From NCBI GenBank assembly GCA_020073525.1, contig JAIQFA010000062.1, positions 1-32,507 on the forward strand: 32,507 nucleotides of DNA. The letters are read 5' to 3'. The notes beneath the pieces were generated by a model that was given only the letters and a program-made list of their open reading frames with translations, was not told the DNA's origin and searched no databases. The stretch comes from Terriglobia bacterium (lineage in GTDB: Bacteria > Acidobacteriota > Terriglobia > Terriglobales > Acidobacteriaceae). Positions 1-9,288 of the stretch are shown here, piece by piece (the first letter of the stretch is position 1; each line of letters opens with the position of its first letter). A program made the position numbers and the translations under genes.

Positions 1-90
1 GGATGGTGGAACTACCAGCATCGGGCGATGATGGGCGTGTTCATCGGGGCGTGGTCCGATCTGCCGGTCGAGGCGGTGCTGGTGTGGCTG
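1..90 (+). other. Possible fragment of a membrane-protein gene at the window edge
   Basis: On the plus strand, frame 1 from the first base reads a hydrophobic, tryptophan-rich peptide containing YQHRAMMGVF and WSDLPVEAVLVWL, which looks like a transmembrane segment of a real protein. After about base 90 the same frame becomes basic, low-information sequence antisense to the propeller gene. I do not recognise the family. The segment overlaps exactly the part of the minus-strand sensor that fails to look like its own family, so the two observations support each other. It could instead be a chance reading. Confidence 0.25.
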
Positions 91-2133
91 GAGAGAAAGG
101 CGGCTGCCCGACGGACTCTGCAGGCCGTCAACCAGTACTCGATCGATGACCACCGGAGCGGGATTCGATGGTGGAGGCTGGTCAGTCGAAACCCGGACTG
201 GCCCGCTGCTGCTGGGAAACCAGACTTCTCCTTGGGCAGTGAGAATGCCCGCTGGCTTTTCGCCTCCGCACATTTGGATCGTTTCCAGACCCTCGGAGAT
301 GCCGTAGAGCGTGACCGGTACGCGAATCCCCGGATGATCCATGACCTTCTCGAGGTCACGACGATTCATCACGGAAATGCCATTCGGTCCGCTCACCCAG
401 AGCTTGCCGTTGTGATCCTCCACCAGTTCGTAAATGCTGTTGCTCGCGAGACCCTGCGCGACTGTGTAATGCGTGAGTTTCGCAGACTGCCAGCGGTACA
501 AGCCACCCGTGCGCGTTCCAAACCACAATCCGCCCTCCGGATCTTGATGGATGGCCCAGACTTTTTCCTCCTGCAGCGCTCGAATCGCATCGTCGCTTTC
601 AAACTTGTGGTTATGGATTCGACTGACCCCGCGGTCCGTGCCAATCCATATATCCCCATTGCGGTCTTCCAGAATCGATCGCGTACTGAAGTAGCACAGC
701 CCGTCCTTCATCCGGTAGTTGGTGAACTTCCCTTCTGTCCAGCGACTTACTCCTTCGTCGGTCGCAATCCAAACGCTGCCGTCGCGGCTCTGCAGGAAGG
801 CGCGAACGAAGTTGTTCACCAAACCTTGCCGGGTTGTGTAGTGGACGAGTTGCTTTCCGACCTGGTGGTATACGCCGCGGCCGTCGGTTCCGATCCAGAG
901 TGTGCCTTCACGGTCGCGAAAGACATTGCGCACCCTCACGCCCGCCAGAGTGGGAAAGTGATACGGAGTGGCCTGCTCCTTATGAAACCGAAACAGGTTG
1001 GCGGCGGCGATCCAGACATCGCCGTCCACGTCCTGATAAACCGTCTCCGCATCGGAATCGGAAGCGTCCGGCAAAGCAACCGTCCGCGCAGGAGTCTGGC
1101 TGAGGCGCAGCATTCCCGCTTGCGTTCCCACCCATATGTTCTTCTCGACATCTTCGAACAGATTCAAGACAGTGTTGCTCGGCAATCGGGTAGGCGCGGT
1201 GATCTCGGAGAACTGATTGCGGCTGTAGATATGAAGCCCGTGCCCAATCGTACCAATCCACAACCGGCCGTCTGAAGTCTCGCGGAGAAACCGAACCGTC
1301 CCGTCGAACCCACTTACCCTCTGAAAGCCTTTCGCCTGCGCATCGTTCGCACCCTTGTTCGGCGACAACCGCTGAAGGCCAGACACCGTCCCCACCCAAA
1401 CCGTTCCGTCATCAGTCTCGAGAATGGATTTGACCCGATTCTGGCTGGCTTCGCCCTCGAGGCGATACTCGGTTGCCGAAGCGTTTTCCAGCTTCAGCAG
1501 TTTCGATCCGCCGACCCATAAGTGCCCGCTGCGATCTTCGTGAATGGCATGTACGGCCAACTCCGGCACTGTCTCTCTGCCGTCGATGCGCTCGAACCGT
1601 TCCCCCGACAGACGAAACAATCCATCGTCCGTGCCAATCCAGATTTGCCCCTTGGAGTCCTGTTCAACGCTGCGCACAAACGCATTCGTCAATCCATCGG
1701 CTGCTGCAAAGGCGCGGAACACGCCCTCCCGGTAGCGAATCAGTCCGCCGCCTTCGGTTCCAATCCAGAGTGAATTGTCGCGAGACACAGTGAGGCAAAA
1801 GATGTTGTTGTCGCGAAATGCCGGTGTGCTGGCACGGTCGTAGAGTACAAAGCTGGCGCCGTCGAAACGGAGAAGTCCTCCCGTTGTGCCAATCCACAAA
1901 TAACGATCCGCTGTCTGCGCAAAGGCCTGCACAATCTGTTCCGGCAAACCATCTTGCATCTGCCACTTGCGCTCGGTGTAGGCATCAAGCGGAGCATCGA
2001 CTCCAAGAGCTAGGACGGTCTGCAGAAGGAAGAGAAGCAGAATGAAGGGCGCATAGAACGGCAGCCTGCGCCTACAGGAGGCATCCCGGGTTCTTCCACT
2101 GTGCATGCCAAGCCAGCGGCTGGATTTACGCAT
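1..2133 (-). CDS. Two-component regulator propeller (reg_prop) sensor protein, C-terminus outside window
   Basis: The frame is open for 711 codons from ATG 2133 to base 1, with an in-frame stop just upstream at 2161-2163. A hydrophobic signal/anchor segment lies at residues ~27-43. I count fourteen blades with the repeated D-G-x-(L/I/V)-W-(I/V)-G-T signature (e.g. LWIGTTGGLLRFDG, IWIGTDDGLFRLSG, LWIGTDGRGVY), which fits two seven-bladed propellers, spanning residues ~50-665. A Y_Y_Y-type segment appears to begin at ~670 (VVIDRVLVDG, then RLSLQPHQHRL). In this family such periplasmic domains precede a transmembrane helix and a histidine kinase, diguanylate cyclase or hybrid kinase, but no output domain is inside the window. 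The gene follows the TonB receptor and galactanase genes on the same strand, so it probably senses oligosaccharides from that locus (inference). The last ~23 residues do not resemble the expected Y_Y_Y continuation and may lie beyond a junction. Confidence 0.85.
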   Translation of the reverse strand, partial: MRKSSRWLGMHSGRTRDASCRRRLPFYAPFILLLFLLQTVLALGVDAPLDAYTERKWQMQDGLPEQIVQAFAQTADRYLWIGTTGGLLRFDGASFVLYDRASTPAFRDNNIFCLTVSRDNSLWIGTEGGGLIRYREGVFRAFAAADGLTNAFVRSVEQDSKGQIWIGTDDGLFRLSGERFERIDGRETVPELAVHAIHEDRSGHLWVGGSKLLKLENASATEYRLEGEASQNRVKSILETDDGTVWVGTVSGLQRLSPNKGANDAQAKGFQRVSGFDGTVRFLRETSDGRLWIGTIGHGLHIYSRNQFSEITAPTRLPSNTVLNLFEDVEKNIWVGTQAGMLRLSQTPARTVALPDASDSDAETVYQDVDGDVWIAAANLFRFHKEQATPYHFPTLAGVRVRNVFRDREGTLWIGTDGRGVYHQVGKQLVHYTTRQGLVNNFVRAFLQSRDGSVWIATDEGVSRWTEGKFTNYRMKDGLCYFSTRSILEDRNGDIWIGTDRGVSRIHNHKFESDDAIRALQEEKVWAIHQDPEGGLWFGTRTGGLYRWQSAKLTHYTVAQGLASNSIYELVEDHNGKLWVSGPNGISVMNRRDLEKVMDHPGIRVPVTLYGISEGLETIQMCGGEKPAGILTAQGEVWFPSSSGPVRVSTDQPPPSNPAPVVIDRVLVDGLQSPSGSRLSLQPHQHRLDRQIGPRPDEHAHHRPMLVVPPS

Positions 2134-2329
2134 TGCGGAAAGAGTCAACAGTTCCCCGCTTCATGAACCTGCGTCTGAAATGTTACTACGTCTGCAGGAA
2201 CGGAAGATGCAGGTTCCTCGGGGCAATGCCAGGATCTCGAGGTACGCGTGGAAACACGAAAAACAAACAACTGGGACATCCTGACCGAATCGTCGCAGAT
2301 GCCCCTTCGCACCCTCAGGTCTAGAAGCT

Positions 2330-5300
2330 CTAGAAGGTGAACTTCAATGCCAATTGCACGATCCGGTGACCGAACTTGTTGGTCATGACGCCACCAGTGC
2401 CGGTGTTGGTGGGTGAGGACCCGAAGCCGTCGTAGAGAAGGTTCATTGCTGCGTCGCTGGTTCCTGGTCCCCGGAACGGATCGAAGTTCGTGACTCCGTA
2501 GATAGGATGATTCAGGAAGTTAAAGGCTTCCGCCCGGACTTGCAGGCTCTTGGATTCCCTCATCTTGAAGTTCTTGAAGAGCGTGAGGTCGCTATTCATG
2601 AACATGGGGCCGTGGATGTATGGAATGCGATAGGTTCCATTGTTCCCCGCACTCGGTGACTGGAAGCACGCGGCGTTGAAAAGTTGGTGTGCAGCAAGAT
2701 GTGCGGTCGGGTCGCAAATCACCAGCGGTACCGAAGTTCCATCCGGCGTGCCGACGATATACCGCCCGCCATTCTGACCTCCCAGGGCCCACTGTCCAGT
2801 GGCGAAATTACCGCCGACTCCCGTCATGGAGATGTTGTAGCCATTGCTGCCCTGAAAACTGCTGGCATATGTAAAGAGCGGCGCGCCGCTGTCAAATTCG
2901 GTGGTTCCACTCACCTGCCAGCTATCCAGAACTCCGTTCAGCACCGCATTGTTGCCAAGATGGTTTTTGCTGACCGATGGGAGGTAGATGTTGTAGGAGA
3001 TCTTGAGCGCCTGCGTATGGTCCCAGGGCAACGGTCCGTAAGTGCGCGTCAGATCGAATGAATCGGCGGCGTTGTTGCCCAGTCCTTTGCTGAAAGTGTA
3101 GGACACCCAATAATTGATGCGGCCTTTTGCGCGAGCCGCCGTGAGCTGGAACGAATTGTAGTTTGACTTCAGGATATGCGCGGCAGGATAGATGCCCGCA
3201 ATGTTGTAGTACTGGCGGCATTTCGGGGCAGAGCAATATTGCTCTTCCCAGGATCCAGGCCAGTCCACTCCGGCTTCTGCACCTTGCGGGACCGGGTTCT
3301 TATCGGGCCAGCCCACAAGGTGACTGCTACGGTTCCCGACATAGGCAAGTGAAACGAGCGTACCGCCTGGAACTTGCTGCTGCACCGTGAAGTTGTAAGA
3401 GTAAGTCCGAGGCATCTGATCGTCATTGGCGACGGCCACATTCAGCCACGGGAAGGCCGCTGACTGGCTGTAGCCGGCGAGCTGCGATAGATACGGACCT
3501 GGCCAGGCCGAGTAGTAGTTGAATACCTGCAACGGAGGATTCTGGACCAGTTTGAAGCCCGCAGAAATTCCCTCATCCCGGAAGTAGTTAGTTCCGAATC
3601 CGCCGCGAAGCACGGTCTTACCCTTGCCGAAGACATCCCAGGCAAAGCCGGCTGAAGGCGCAAACTGGAAGCCAACCGGTTTGTATCCGGACGTGGAAAC
3701 GCTGGGATCGATGGCGTGCGTTTCGATCCCCGTATAAGCGGCGATTCCAGCATTGGGGTCGTACTTGGAGGGATCGAAAATCGCGATCTGGCCTTGCTTG
3801 TTGTACCACCAGCCAATGTGGTCGAAGCGCATTCCGTAGTTCAAATTAAAGCGGCGGCCAATTTTCCAATTGTCGAGGGCATAGAAATCGTACTCATTCG
3901 CGGCAAAATCGAGATTCACCGTCGGCGTTCCCTGCGAGAACATGGAAACGTGGCCAAGGAGCAGGTCGGCATACGGGCTTGTGGTCAGCGAATTCCAGGA
4001 AGCCAATGTGATTGCGCCCTGATCCAGATAGGTGTTGTCGCCGGTTCGCTGCGTCCATGTATTTCGGCCCCAGTAGAATCCCGCCTTCAGCAGGTGCGTG
4101 CGAACAACCTTGGAAATGTTCTCTGAGAGCGTGAAAGTCCACTTCGGTGCGTTCTGCGTGGGAATGACGCCGCCTTCGTTGAAGAGGTCGGCGACGCCGG
4201 TAGTAGACACGTCACCCCCGACATTGGGAATTACGTCGAGCCCGTTGTTGTAAACGCCGTAGTACGGGTAGCCTAGTTTCGATGCGGAAACCGCCGCAGG
4301 GTTCGACAAGTAGTTGCTATAAAGCAGGTGCGTGGCCGTGAAGTTGACTTCATTGGTCAGAGTCGGCGAGAAAGCGTGCGAGAAGTTCGTGGCCACCGAG
4401 TGCGAGCTGTTCGTGCCGACTACGTTGCCGGGGTAGGGATTGACCGGCCAAGTCTGCCATAGCCCATACGGGAAGGGGATCGTCTCGCCTTCGTGATTGT
4501 AACGAACCGAGAAGTGGTCATTGGCGGTAGCCGCGTAGTCGATCTTGACGAGTTGCTGCGCTCGATTCTGCGGGTTCACGATGTCGGTGATGTAGTTGTA
4601 GCCGTCGGTCTGAGAGGGATCGGCGTTCGGCAAGTGATAGAGGTTCATCAGAACCTGTCCACCCTGATCGATCCATGAGGTATTGAGCATCCTCGCGTTA
4701 GAACAGAATGGGTGGTTTCCGTCATTCCAGGTATTATCGGGACACGGCTGGTTCCCGACGATGCCCGCGCTACCGAGGTCGCCGACGTTAGTGAAGTTGC
4801 CAGCGCGCATGTCAGCGGTGGGAACCGCAGCTTTCTTGATGCCCAGATCCACTCCCTGGCGCATCCACTCGAATCCGGCAAAGAAGAACAATTTCTCCCG
4901 GCTGTGGTTGAAATCCGTCCCGGGAATGATGATGGGGCCGCCAATGTTGAAGCCGGGGTACTGATAACGGCTCGACGGCCGCGCCACTCCGAGAGAGTTG
5001 TTCTGCCAGTCGTTCGCGTTCATGCTGCCATCCCGAGCCGTGTAGTACCCCTCTCCGTGAAAGTTCCTCGTGCCGGACTTCGTGATGGTTTCCATCACAA
5101 TCGGGCCATTCGGATTCTCCGCCGAGAAACTGGCGGTCTCGATCTTAACCTCCTGAATCATCTCCACATTCGGCGTTACCGCCGCACCGCCATTGAATCC
5201 TGTGTCGGTCACATTTCCGCCGTCGCTGACAACCGCCATCTGGTCGAAGCGGGTTCCATTCACCGTGTAAGCGCCGGCACCAGTATTGAATGAGGTCGTC

Positions 5301-5848
5301 TGGGGATCGTACACGCCGTTCCACCCGCCGCTGTTTTGCGCACCAGGCAGAATCTTCAGGAGTTCAACTGCGTTGCGGCCGATGATCGACAAATTGTCAA
5401 GTTGCTTGGCCGTCAGCGTGTAGGAAACATCGCCGGAACTCTCCGGAATAATCTCAGCAGGCGCCGCGGTGACCTCGACCGTTGCCGCTCCACCCGCCAC
5501 TTTCAACGCGATCTGTTTGAGATCGATCTGATCGTTGATGTGCAGTACGACTCCGGATTGCACGAACGGAACAAAGCCTTTGCCTTCTACGCGCAGGCTA
5601 TACGTGCCGGCCGGCACGCCAATCAGCGAGAAGAAACCCGTGGAATTGCTCGAGCTTTCACGAGCAGTGCCAGTGGCGTCCATGATCAGACGCACCTTGG
5701 CGCCCGACACCACAGCTCCGGACGAATCGTAGACCGTGCCGGTTACCGTGCAGGTTCCGCTGCCCTGCGCAAATGCGGTGGCGGCCCACAACAACAGAGT
5801 TGCGGAAAGAAGTCCAGCGGCTGCTTGCTTCATCCACGTAAAGCCCAT
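2330..5848 (-). CDS. TonB-dependent receptor, Oar-like, with N-terminal carboxypeptidase-regulatory-like domain
   Basis: This 1172-residue outer-membrane receptor has a signal peptide at residues 1-28 (cleavage near ATAFAQG). A carboxypeptidase-regulatory-like beta-sandwich follows at ~33-115 (VTGTVYDSSGAVVSGAKV, VPAGTYSLRVEGKGF), then a plug domain from ~145 (LDNLSIIGRNAVELLKILPG). The long beta-barrel ends in LALKFTF, the terminal phenylalanine typical of BamA-inserted proteins. ATG 5848 is preceded by GAGGTGG at good spacing. Receptors of this architecture and length are abundant in Acidobacteriota and are thought to import oligosaccharides or other large ligands with TonB energy. No SusD-like lipoprotein gene is adjacent. 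The GH53/GH2 pair upstream and the propeller sensor downstream suggest galacto-oligosaccharide uptake, but the ligand is an inference from context. A palindrome 114 bp upstream is shared with the GH2 gene. Confidence 0.93.
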   Translation of the reverse strand: MGFTWMKQAAAGLLSATLLLWAATAFAQGSGTCTVTGTVYDSSGAVVSGAKVRLIMDATGTARESSSNSTGFFSLIGVPAGTYSLRVEGKGFVPFVQSGVVLHINDQIDLKQIALKVAGGAATVEVTAAPAEIIPESSGDVSYTLTAKQLDNLSIIGRNAVELLKILPGAQNSGGWNGVYDPQTTSFNTGAGAYTVNGTRFDQMAVVSDGGNVTDTGFNGGAAVTPNVEMIQEVKIETASFSAENPNGPIVMETITKSGTRNFHGEGYYTARDGSMNANDWQNNSLGVARPSSRYQYPGFNIGGPIIIPGTDFNHSREKLFFFAGFEWMRQGVDLGIKKAAVPTADMRAGNFTNVGDLGSAGIVGNQPCPDNTWNDGNHPFCSNARMLNTSWIDQGGQVLMNLYHLPNADPSQTDGYNYITDIVNPQNRAQQLVKIDYAATANDHFSVRYNHEGETIPFPYGLWQTWPVNPYPGNVVGTNSSHSVATNFSHAFSPTLTNEVNFTATHLLYSNYLSNPAAVSASKLGYPYYGVYNNGLDVIPNVGGDVSTTGVADLFNEGGVIPTQNAPKWTFTLSENISKVVRTHLLKAGFYWGRNTWTQRTGDNTYLDQGAITLASWNSLTTSPYADLLLGHVSMFSQGTPTVNLDFAANEYDFYALDNWKIGRRFNLNYGMRFDHIGWWYNKQGQIAIFDPSKYDPNAGIAAYTGIETHAIDPSVSTSGYKPVGFQFAPSAGFAWDVFGKGKTVLRGGFGTNYFRDEGISAGFKLVQNPPLQVFNYYSAWPGPYLSQLAGYSQSAAFPWLNVAVANDDQMPRTYSYNFTVQQQVPGGTLVSLAYVGNRSSHLVGWPDKNPVPQGAEAGVDWPGSWEEQYCSAPKCRQYYNIAGIYPAAHILKSNYNSFQLTAARAKGRINYWVSYTFSKGLGNNAADSFDLTRTYGPLPWDHTQALKISYNIYLPSVSKNHLGNNAVLNGVLDSWQVSGTTEFDSGAPLFTYASSFQGSNGYNISMTGVGGNFATGQWALGGQNGGRYIVGTPDGTSVPLVICDPTAHLAAHQLFNAACFQSPSAGNNGTYRIPYIHGPMFMNSDLTLFKNFKMRESKSLQVRAEAFNFLNHPIYGVTNFDPFRGPGTSDAAMNLLYDGFGSSPTNTGTGGVMTNKFGHRIVQLALKFTF

Positions 5849-5952
5849 ATTCCACCTCGGAGCGTCTCGGCTCTCGTGCGAACTTGGGAGTTAGACAGAA
5901 GAATCCACTCCCGACTTGTCGCTCGAAATCTACTCTCAGTTTGTGATCCGCG

Positions 5953-5974
5953 AATCCGACTAAAGTCGGAATCC
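5953..5974. promoter_or_regulatory. Inverted repeat upstream of TonB receptor, candidate operator
   Basis: The core CCGACTAAAGTCGG (5956-5969) is a perfect 6-bp inverted repeat around a two-base centre, flanked by AAT and AATCC. Its centre is about 114 bp upstream of the receptor start codon. A variant of the same site lies at a nearly identical distance upstream of the GH2 gene at 9288. It may be an operator or an activator site for the locus; a dispersed palindromic repeat is the alternative. Confidence 0.4.
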
Positions 5975-6101
5975 TGCAAATAATCCGCTCCGGAGTAACC
6001 AAGCCCCGCAACCCTCAGCTTGCTCCAGGAAATGGGAGACTTGTTCCAAATGTTGTAGTTTTCAACGCAATGGATGCGCCCGTGCGGCCTGCGGTAGCTG
6101 G

Positions 6102-7160
6102 CTATTTCCTGGCGAACTGCTCGAAGACCGCAATTGCCGGCAAGACATTCCCGTTGTCATCGAAGAAGCTGCGCGAGCGAATGGGACTCGGGGAAACCGC
6201 CGGCTCCCACCAGAAGATCCCTTTGCCAAACCCGCCCGGCGTTTCCTGTACCACTCGATTCACTTCTTCGAGAAACTTCTTCTGGCCCTCCGGCGACTCC
6301 GGAAAAGGTGCTTTCTTTTTCTTGATGTATTCGGTCGGCTTCCAATTGTAAGCAGTCTCGACCACAAAGACGTCTTTCTTGTACTGCTTCGCCATGAAAC
6401 GCAGATTGTCCCGCAGATCTTTCAAGCTGCCGTGCCACCACGGATAATACGACTGCCCGATCACATCGTAGGGCACGTGATACGAGTTGAGTTTGTCGAA
6501 AAAGTACTTCGTCCCGTTCTTGTCTCCGCCACGGTCGATGTGGATCATGATGCGAGGGTGCGAACGATCGCCCGCCCCTGCGGCCACGCCAGCGATTCCC
6601 GCGTTGAGCAGCGCGGCTAGATTGTCCCAGTTGTCCGGCAAGCGGCCGTCCGGCCAGAGCATGCCGGAGATGATCTCGTTGCCCGCCTGCACCATGTCGG
6701 GAAGCACATCCGCCGACCGAAACGCGGCAATCATGTCCCGTGTATATGCGAAGACCTCTTTCACTAGCTGATCGTGCTTCAGGCCCGCCCAAGCCTTGGG
6801 TGTGAACTGCTTCGCGGGATCGGCCCACGTGTCCGAGTAGTGGATGTCTAGCAGAACGCGGAAGCCGAGCTTCTTCGCTGCCTTGGCCGACGCAATGGTG
6901 TAATCGAGATCGTTCGGCAAATCCGTGGGCGTGTGAAAAATCCTGAGCCGTACCCAGTTATAGCCGTGTGCCTTGAGCATCTCCAGAACTGGGGTGGGAA
7001 CGCCATTTTCCTTGAAGACGATCCCTTGCTGCTCCGCCTGGCGCGCGAACGAAACATCAGCTCCGATCGCGTACTCCTGGCCATGGCTGCGGCCGATGGC
7101 GCCAATTAGGAAGGTGAGAATAAAGAACAGGATTCTATCGCGCAGGCGTTCCTCCCGCAT
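6102..7160 (-). CDS. GH53 arabinogalactan endo-beta-1,4-galactanase, secreted
   Basis: The 352-residue product matches the usual length of GH53 enzymes, which hydrolyse beta-1,4-galactan (pectic type I arabinogalactan). Residues ~9-28 form a signal peptide (RILFFILTFLIGAIGRSHG). The fold begins at IGADVSF, and RLRIFHTPTD and LLDIHYSDTWADP are family signatures. The predicted acid/base is E162 in QAGNEIISGMLWP and the nucleophile is E268 in VFVVETAYNW. WWEPA near 317-321 is also typical. The first 26 bp overlap the end of the GH2 gene, indicating translational coupling. I chose ATG 7160 because it precedes the signal peptide directly; an open frame extends 22 codons further up to 7226 but would only lengthen the overlap. 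No strong Shine-Dalgarno is visible before this ATG. The protein probably acts in the periplasm or outside the cell, with the GH2 enzyme trimming its products. Confidence 0.93.
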   Translation of the reverse strand: MREERLRDRILFFILTFLIGAIGRSHGQEYAIGADVSFARQAEQQGIVFKENGVPTPVLEMLKAHGYNWVRLRIFHTPTDLPNDLDYTIASAKAAKKLGFRVLLDIHYSDTWADPAKQFTPKAWAGLKHDQLVKEVFAYTRDMIAAFRSADVLPDMVQAGNEIISGMLWPDGRLPDNWDNLAALLNAGIAGVAAGAGDRSHPRIMIHIDRGGDKNGTKYFFDKLNSYHVPYDVIGQSYYPWWHGSLKDLRDNLRFMAKQYKKDVFVVETAYNWKPTEYIKKKKAPFPESPEGQKKFLEEVNRVVQETPGGFGKGIFWWEPAVSPSPIRSRSFFDDNGNVLPAIAVFEQFARK

Positions 7161-9288
7161 CCCCGGCTGGAACTGAGGGTGGGACGGGCGATGGCTTCGA
7201 CCCAACCTCGCTGCGGCGCCAGTCAATGTTATTTTCCGCGGCGATCGAGCCCGTCGGACTCAGAAGCGTCAGATGCAATCGCAACCCAGCGGTCTGCTCC
7301 AGAGGTTCCACCCTCCCCACTACCGTTTGTACGTTAGCCAGATCGGGCAGTGCCTGCGCTCCGCTCGCGATCACTTTGTTGTTTTCATCGCGCACGTCCC
7401 ATTCCAGACGGTAATCATGCAGGGGATACGACGGCAGCCGTTCCATCGTATTGCCCTGCACCGTCGCCGTGAATGTTGTGGGCGCCTTGTCCGTACGCTG
7501 CTCCCAGTAACCGTCCAGAGCGGCCGGACTATTCATCTCCTTCCAGACATAATAAGAAGGACGCCGCTGCCGATACTCGTCCACCAGCCCATGATCGACG
7601 TAGCCTTCTTCGAGGCCGGGACGGAGGTTGCGGCGCGATTTGTAGTCCTGATAGCACCAGAAGATTGCTCCCGCGATCCAGTCGCGACGCGCTAGCTCCA
7701 GCATCTGATCCTCGATGATCTTCACCCGCATACGGTCGGCGTCTTCAGCATCCTTGCCGAACACTCCCGGCAGTCCGAACTCGGAGATGATGACCATCTT
7801 GTTCGGAAACAGCCGATCCACTTTGTCCAAAGCCGCGGGCAAGGCCGACGCCGGACCGTGCCAGCTGCCAAAATACTGATTCATCATCACGAAGTCGGCG
7901 TCGCTCGCGGCGGAGTCCTGCGCCCTCTCCAACTTCGTGAGGTTGTCGTCGGCATAGCTGACATAGCGCTCTGGATCGAGCCGGCGTATGAAGTCGCGCA
8001 TCAAGCGAAAGTAGGCAATTCCACCCGGTGTGCCGGTGTCGCTTTCATTGCAGACGCTCCAGCCGAAGATACTTGGATGGTTGCCCGCCTGCTCAATCAT
8101 CTCGCGCATCTGCTGCTTGGCCAGGGCCAGCACCTTCGGGTCGCGCATTTGCGCTTCGCTGAATTGCCACACCGGAATCTCCGGTATAAGCAAGATCCCA
8201 TGGCGGTCGGCATAGTCGAGGATGAAAGGATTCTGCGGATAGTGCACCGGGCGGGTTAGGGTCACCTGCAGCGCCTTCATGTCGTCATAGTCGTAGCGCA
8301 TGGTGCCCGGCGTTTCGGCCAGACCTTCCCACACCGACTCTTCATGACGCGTAATCCCGGTGAGGCGCACGCGTTCCCCATTGACCAGCAGATGGCGATC
8401 GCGAATTTCGACGGTGCGGACGCCGAACGTGTCATTGTGTTCGTCCAAGAGCTTTCCATCCGCATCCGTGATTTGCACCACCATTCGATAGACGTTGGGA
8501 TGATCGATGCTCCAGAGTTTGGGCGCTGGCAGCGCAAGAGATACCGCAACCTCATGAGTACCCGGATCAACCTCCGCAGCGCGAGTCTCAGTAGCAGCAA
8601 GCTGGTTATCCGGGCCAAAGGCCGTTGCCCGCGCGAAGAGCCGCTCGCTCTTCTTCAGCCGGCTTTCCAGAAAAATGCTGTCTTCGACAGTCGCCGCCTG
8701 CCCTTTCACTTGCGAACGGATTCTCTGCCGCTCAACTTCCACCGGCCCAGCGAGCGTCAGCCAAACGTCGCGCACGATGCCGCCGTAGTCCCACCAGTCG
8801 TACCACGTCTGCTTGGGATCGCGGCCGCGCATCGCAAACCCCGGAATCGTAGCCTCGCCGATCCGGTTGTCAATCTCGACCGCCAGATAATTTGTGTTGT
8901 GCAGATAGGGCGTGATGTCGAAGGAGTAGGCCGTATAGCCTCCCTCGTGCCCTCCCACCTCGGTGCCATTCAGCCAGACCCGCGCCGAATAAAACGTGGC
9001 TCCGAAATGGAGTTTCACGCGCAGGTTGGCGGCCTGTATCGGCATCTCGAATGTCCTGAAATACCAAGCCTTACCCAGATAGTTGTCATGCCTGCCGATA
9101 TTCCAGGTGTGCGGCAGGTTGACCGATTCTGTCTCGGCGGGAGGTTTCACCTGCCATCCGGCGGTGGCGCCGATTTGAGTGGGGTCCGTGCGAAAAAGCC
9201 AATCGCGATCCAGATCAACTGAGGTCGCGGCGAGTGCCGGAGCGCAGAAGACCAGAGAAAGAACTGCGCCCAGAAAAAACCTATTCAT
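7135..9288 (-). CDS. GH2 family beta-galactosidase/beta-glycosidase, secreted
   Basis: This 717-residue protein begins with a signal peptide (MNRFFLGAVLSLVFCAPALA, cleavage near residue 20). ATG 9288 is preceded by AAGAGG at proper spacing and is preferred over an upstream open extension to 9360. The GH2 domains follow in order: sugar-binding jelly roll (~25-180, with VNLPHTWN and ARVWLNG), immunoglobulin-like domain (~185-293) and TIM barrel from ~295. The acid/base is E415 in GWSVCNESD and the nucleophile is E503 in VIISEFGLPG. A C-terminal beta domain with a proline-rich tail overlaps the GH53 start. GH2 covers beta-galactosidases, glucuronidases and mannosidases. With an endo-galactanase as its operon partner, exo-beta-galactosidase is the likeliest activity, but specificity is inferred. 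The gene heads the minus-strand locus. Confidence 0.92.
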   Translation of the reverse strand: MNRFFLGAVLSLVFCAPALAATSVDLDRDWLFRTDPTQIGATAGWQVKPPAETESVNLPHTWNIGRHDNYLGKAWYFRTFEMPIQAANLRVKLHFGATFYSARVWLNGTEVGGHEGGYTAYSFDITPYLHNTNYLAVEIDNRIGEATIPGFAMRGRDPKQTWYDWWDYGGIVRDVWLTLAGPVEVERQRIRSQVKGQAATVEDSIFLESRLKKSERLFARATAFGPDNQLAATETRAAEVDPGTHEVAVSLALPAPKLWSIDHPNVYRMVVQITDADGKLLDEHNDTFGVRTVEIRDRHLLVNGERVRLTGITRHEESVWEGLAETPGTMRYDYDDMKALQVTLTRPVHYPQNPFILDYADRHGILLIPEIPVWQFSEAQMRDPKVLALAKQQMREMIEQAGNHPSIFGWSVCNESDTGTPGGIAYFRLMRDFIRRLDPERYVSYADDNLTKLERAQDSAASDADFVMMNQYFGSWHGPASALPAALDKVDRLFPNKMVIISEFGLPGVFGKDAEDADRMRVKIIEDQMLELARRDWIAGAIFWCYQDYKSRRNLRPGLEEGYVDHGLVDEYRQRRPSYYVWKEMNSPAALDGYWEQRTDKAPTTFTATVQGNTMERLPSYPLHDYRLEWDVRDENNKVIASGAQALPDLANVQTVVGRVEPLEQTAGLRLHLTLLSPTGSIAAENNIDWRRSEVGSKPSPVPPSVPAGDAGGTPAR

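Noticed and set aside
28..1275. 415-codon plus-strand open frame
   Set aside because: It is antisense to the propeller sensor, whose repeated blade motifs are unmistakable; beyond ~base 90 the plus-strand peptide has no recognisable features.
2334..2355. Short TCTAGA-based inverted repeat at the stop codon of the TonB receptor gene
   Set aside because: The stem is short and A/T-rich, overlaps the stop codon and has no T-run, so I would not call it a terminator.
8344..9222. 292-codon plus-strand open frame
   Set aside because: It lies antisense to the GH2 domains at 7135-9288 and has no family features; long shadows are expected in GC-rich coding DNA.
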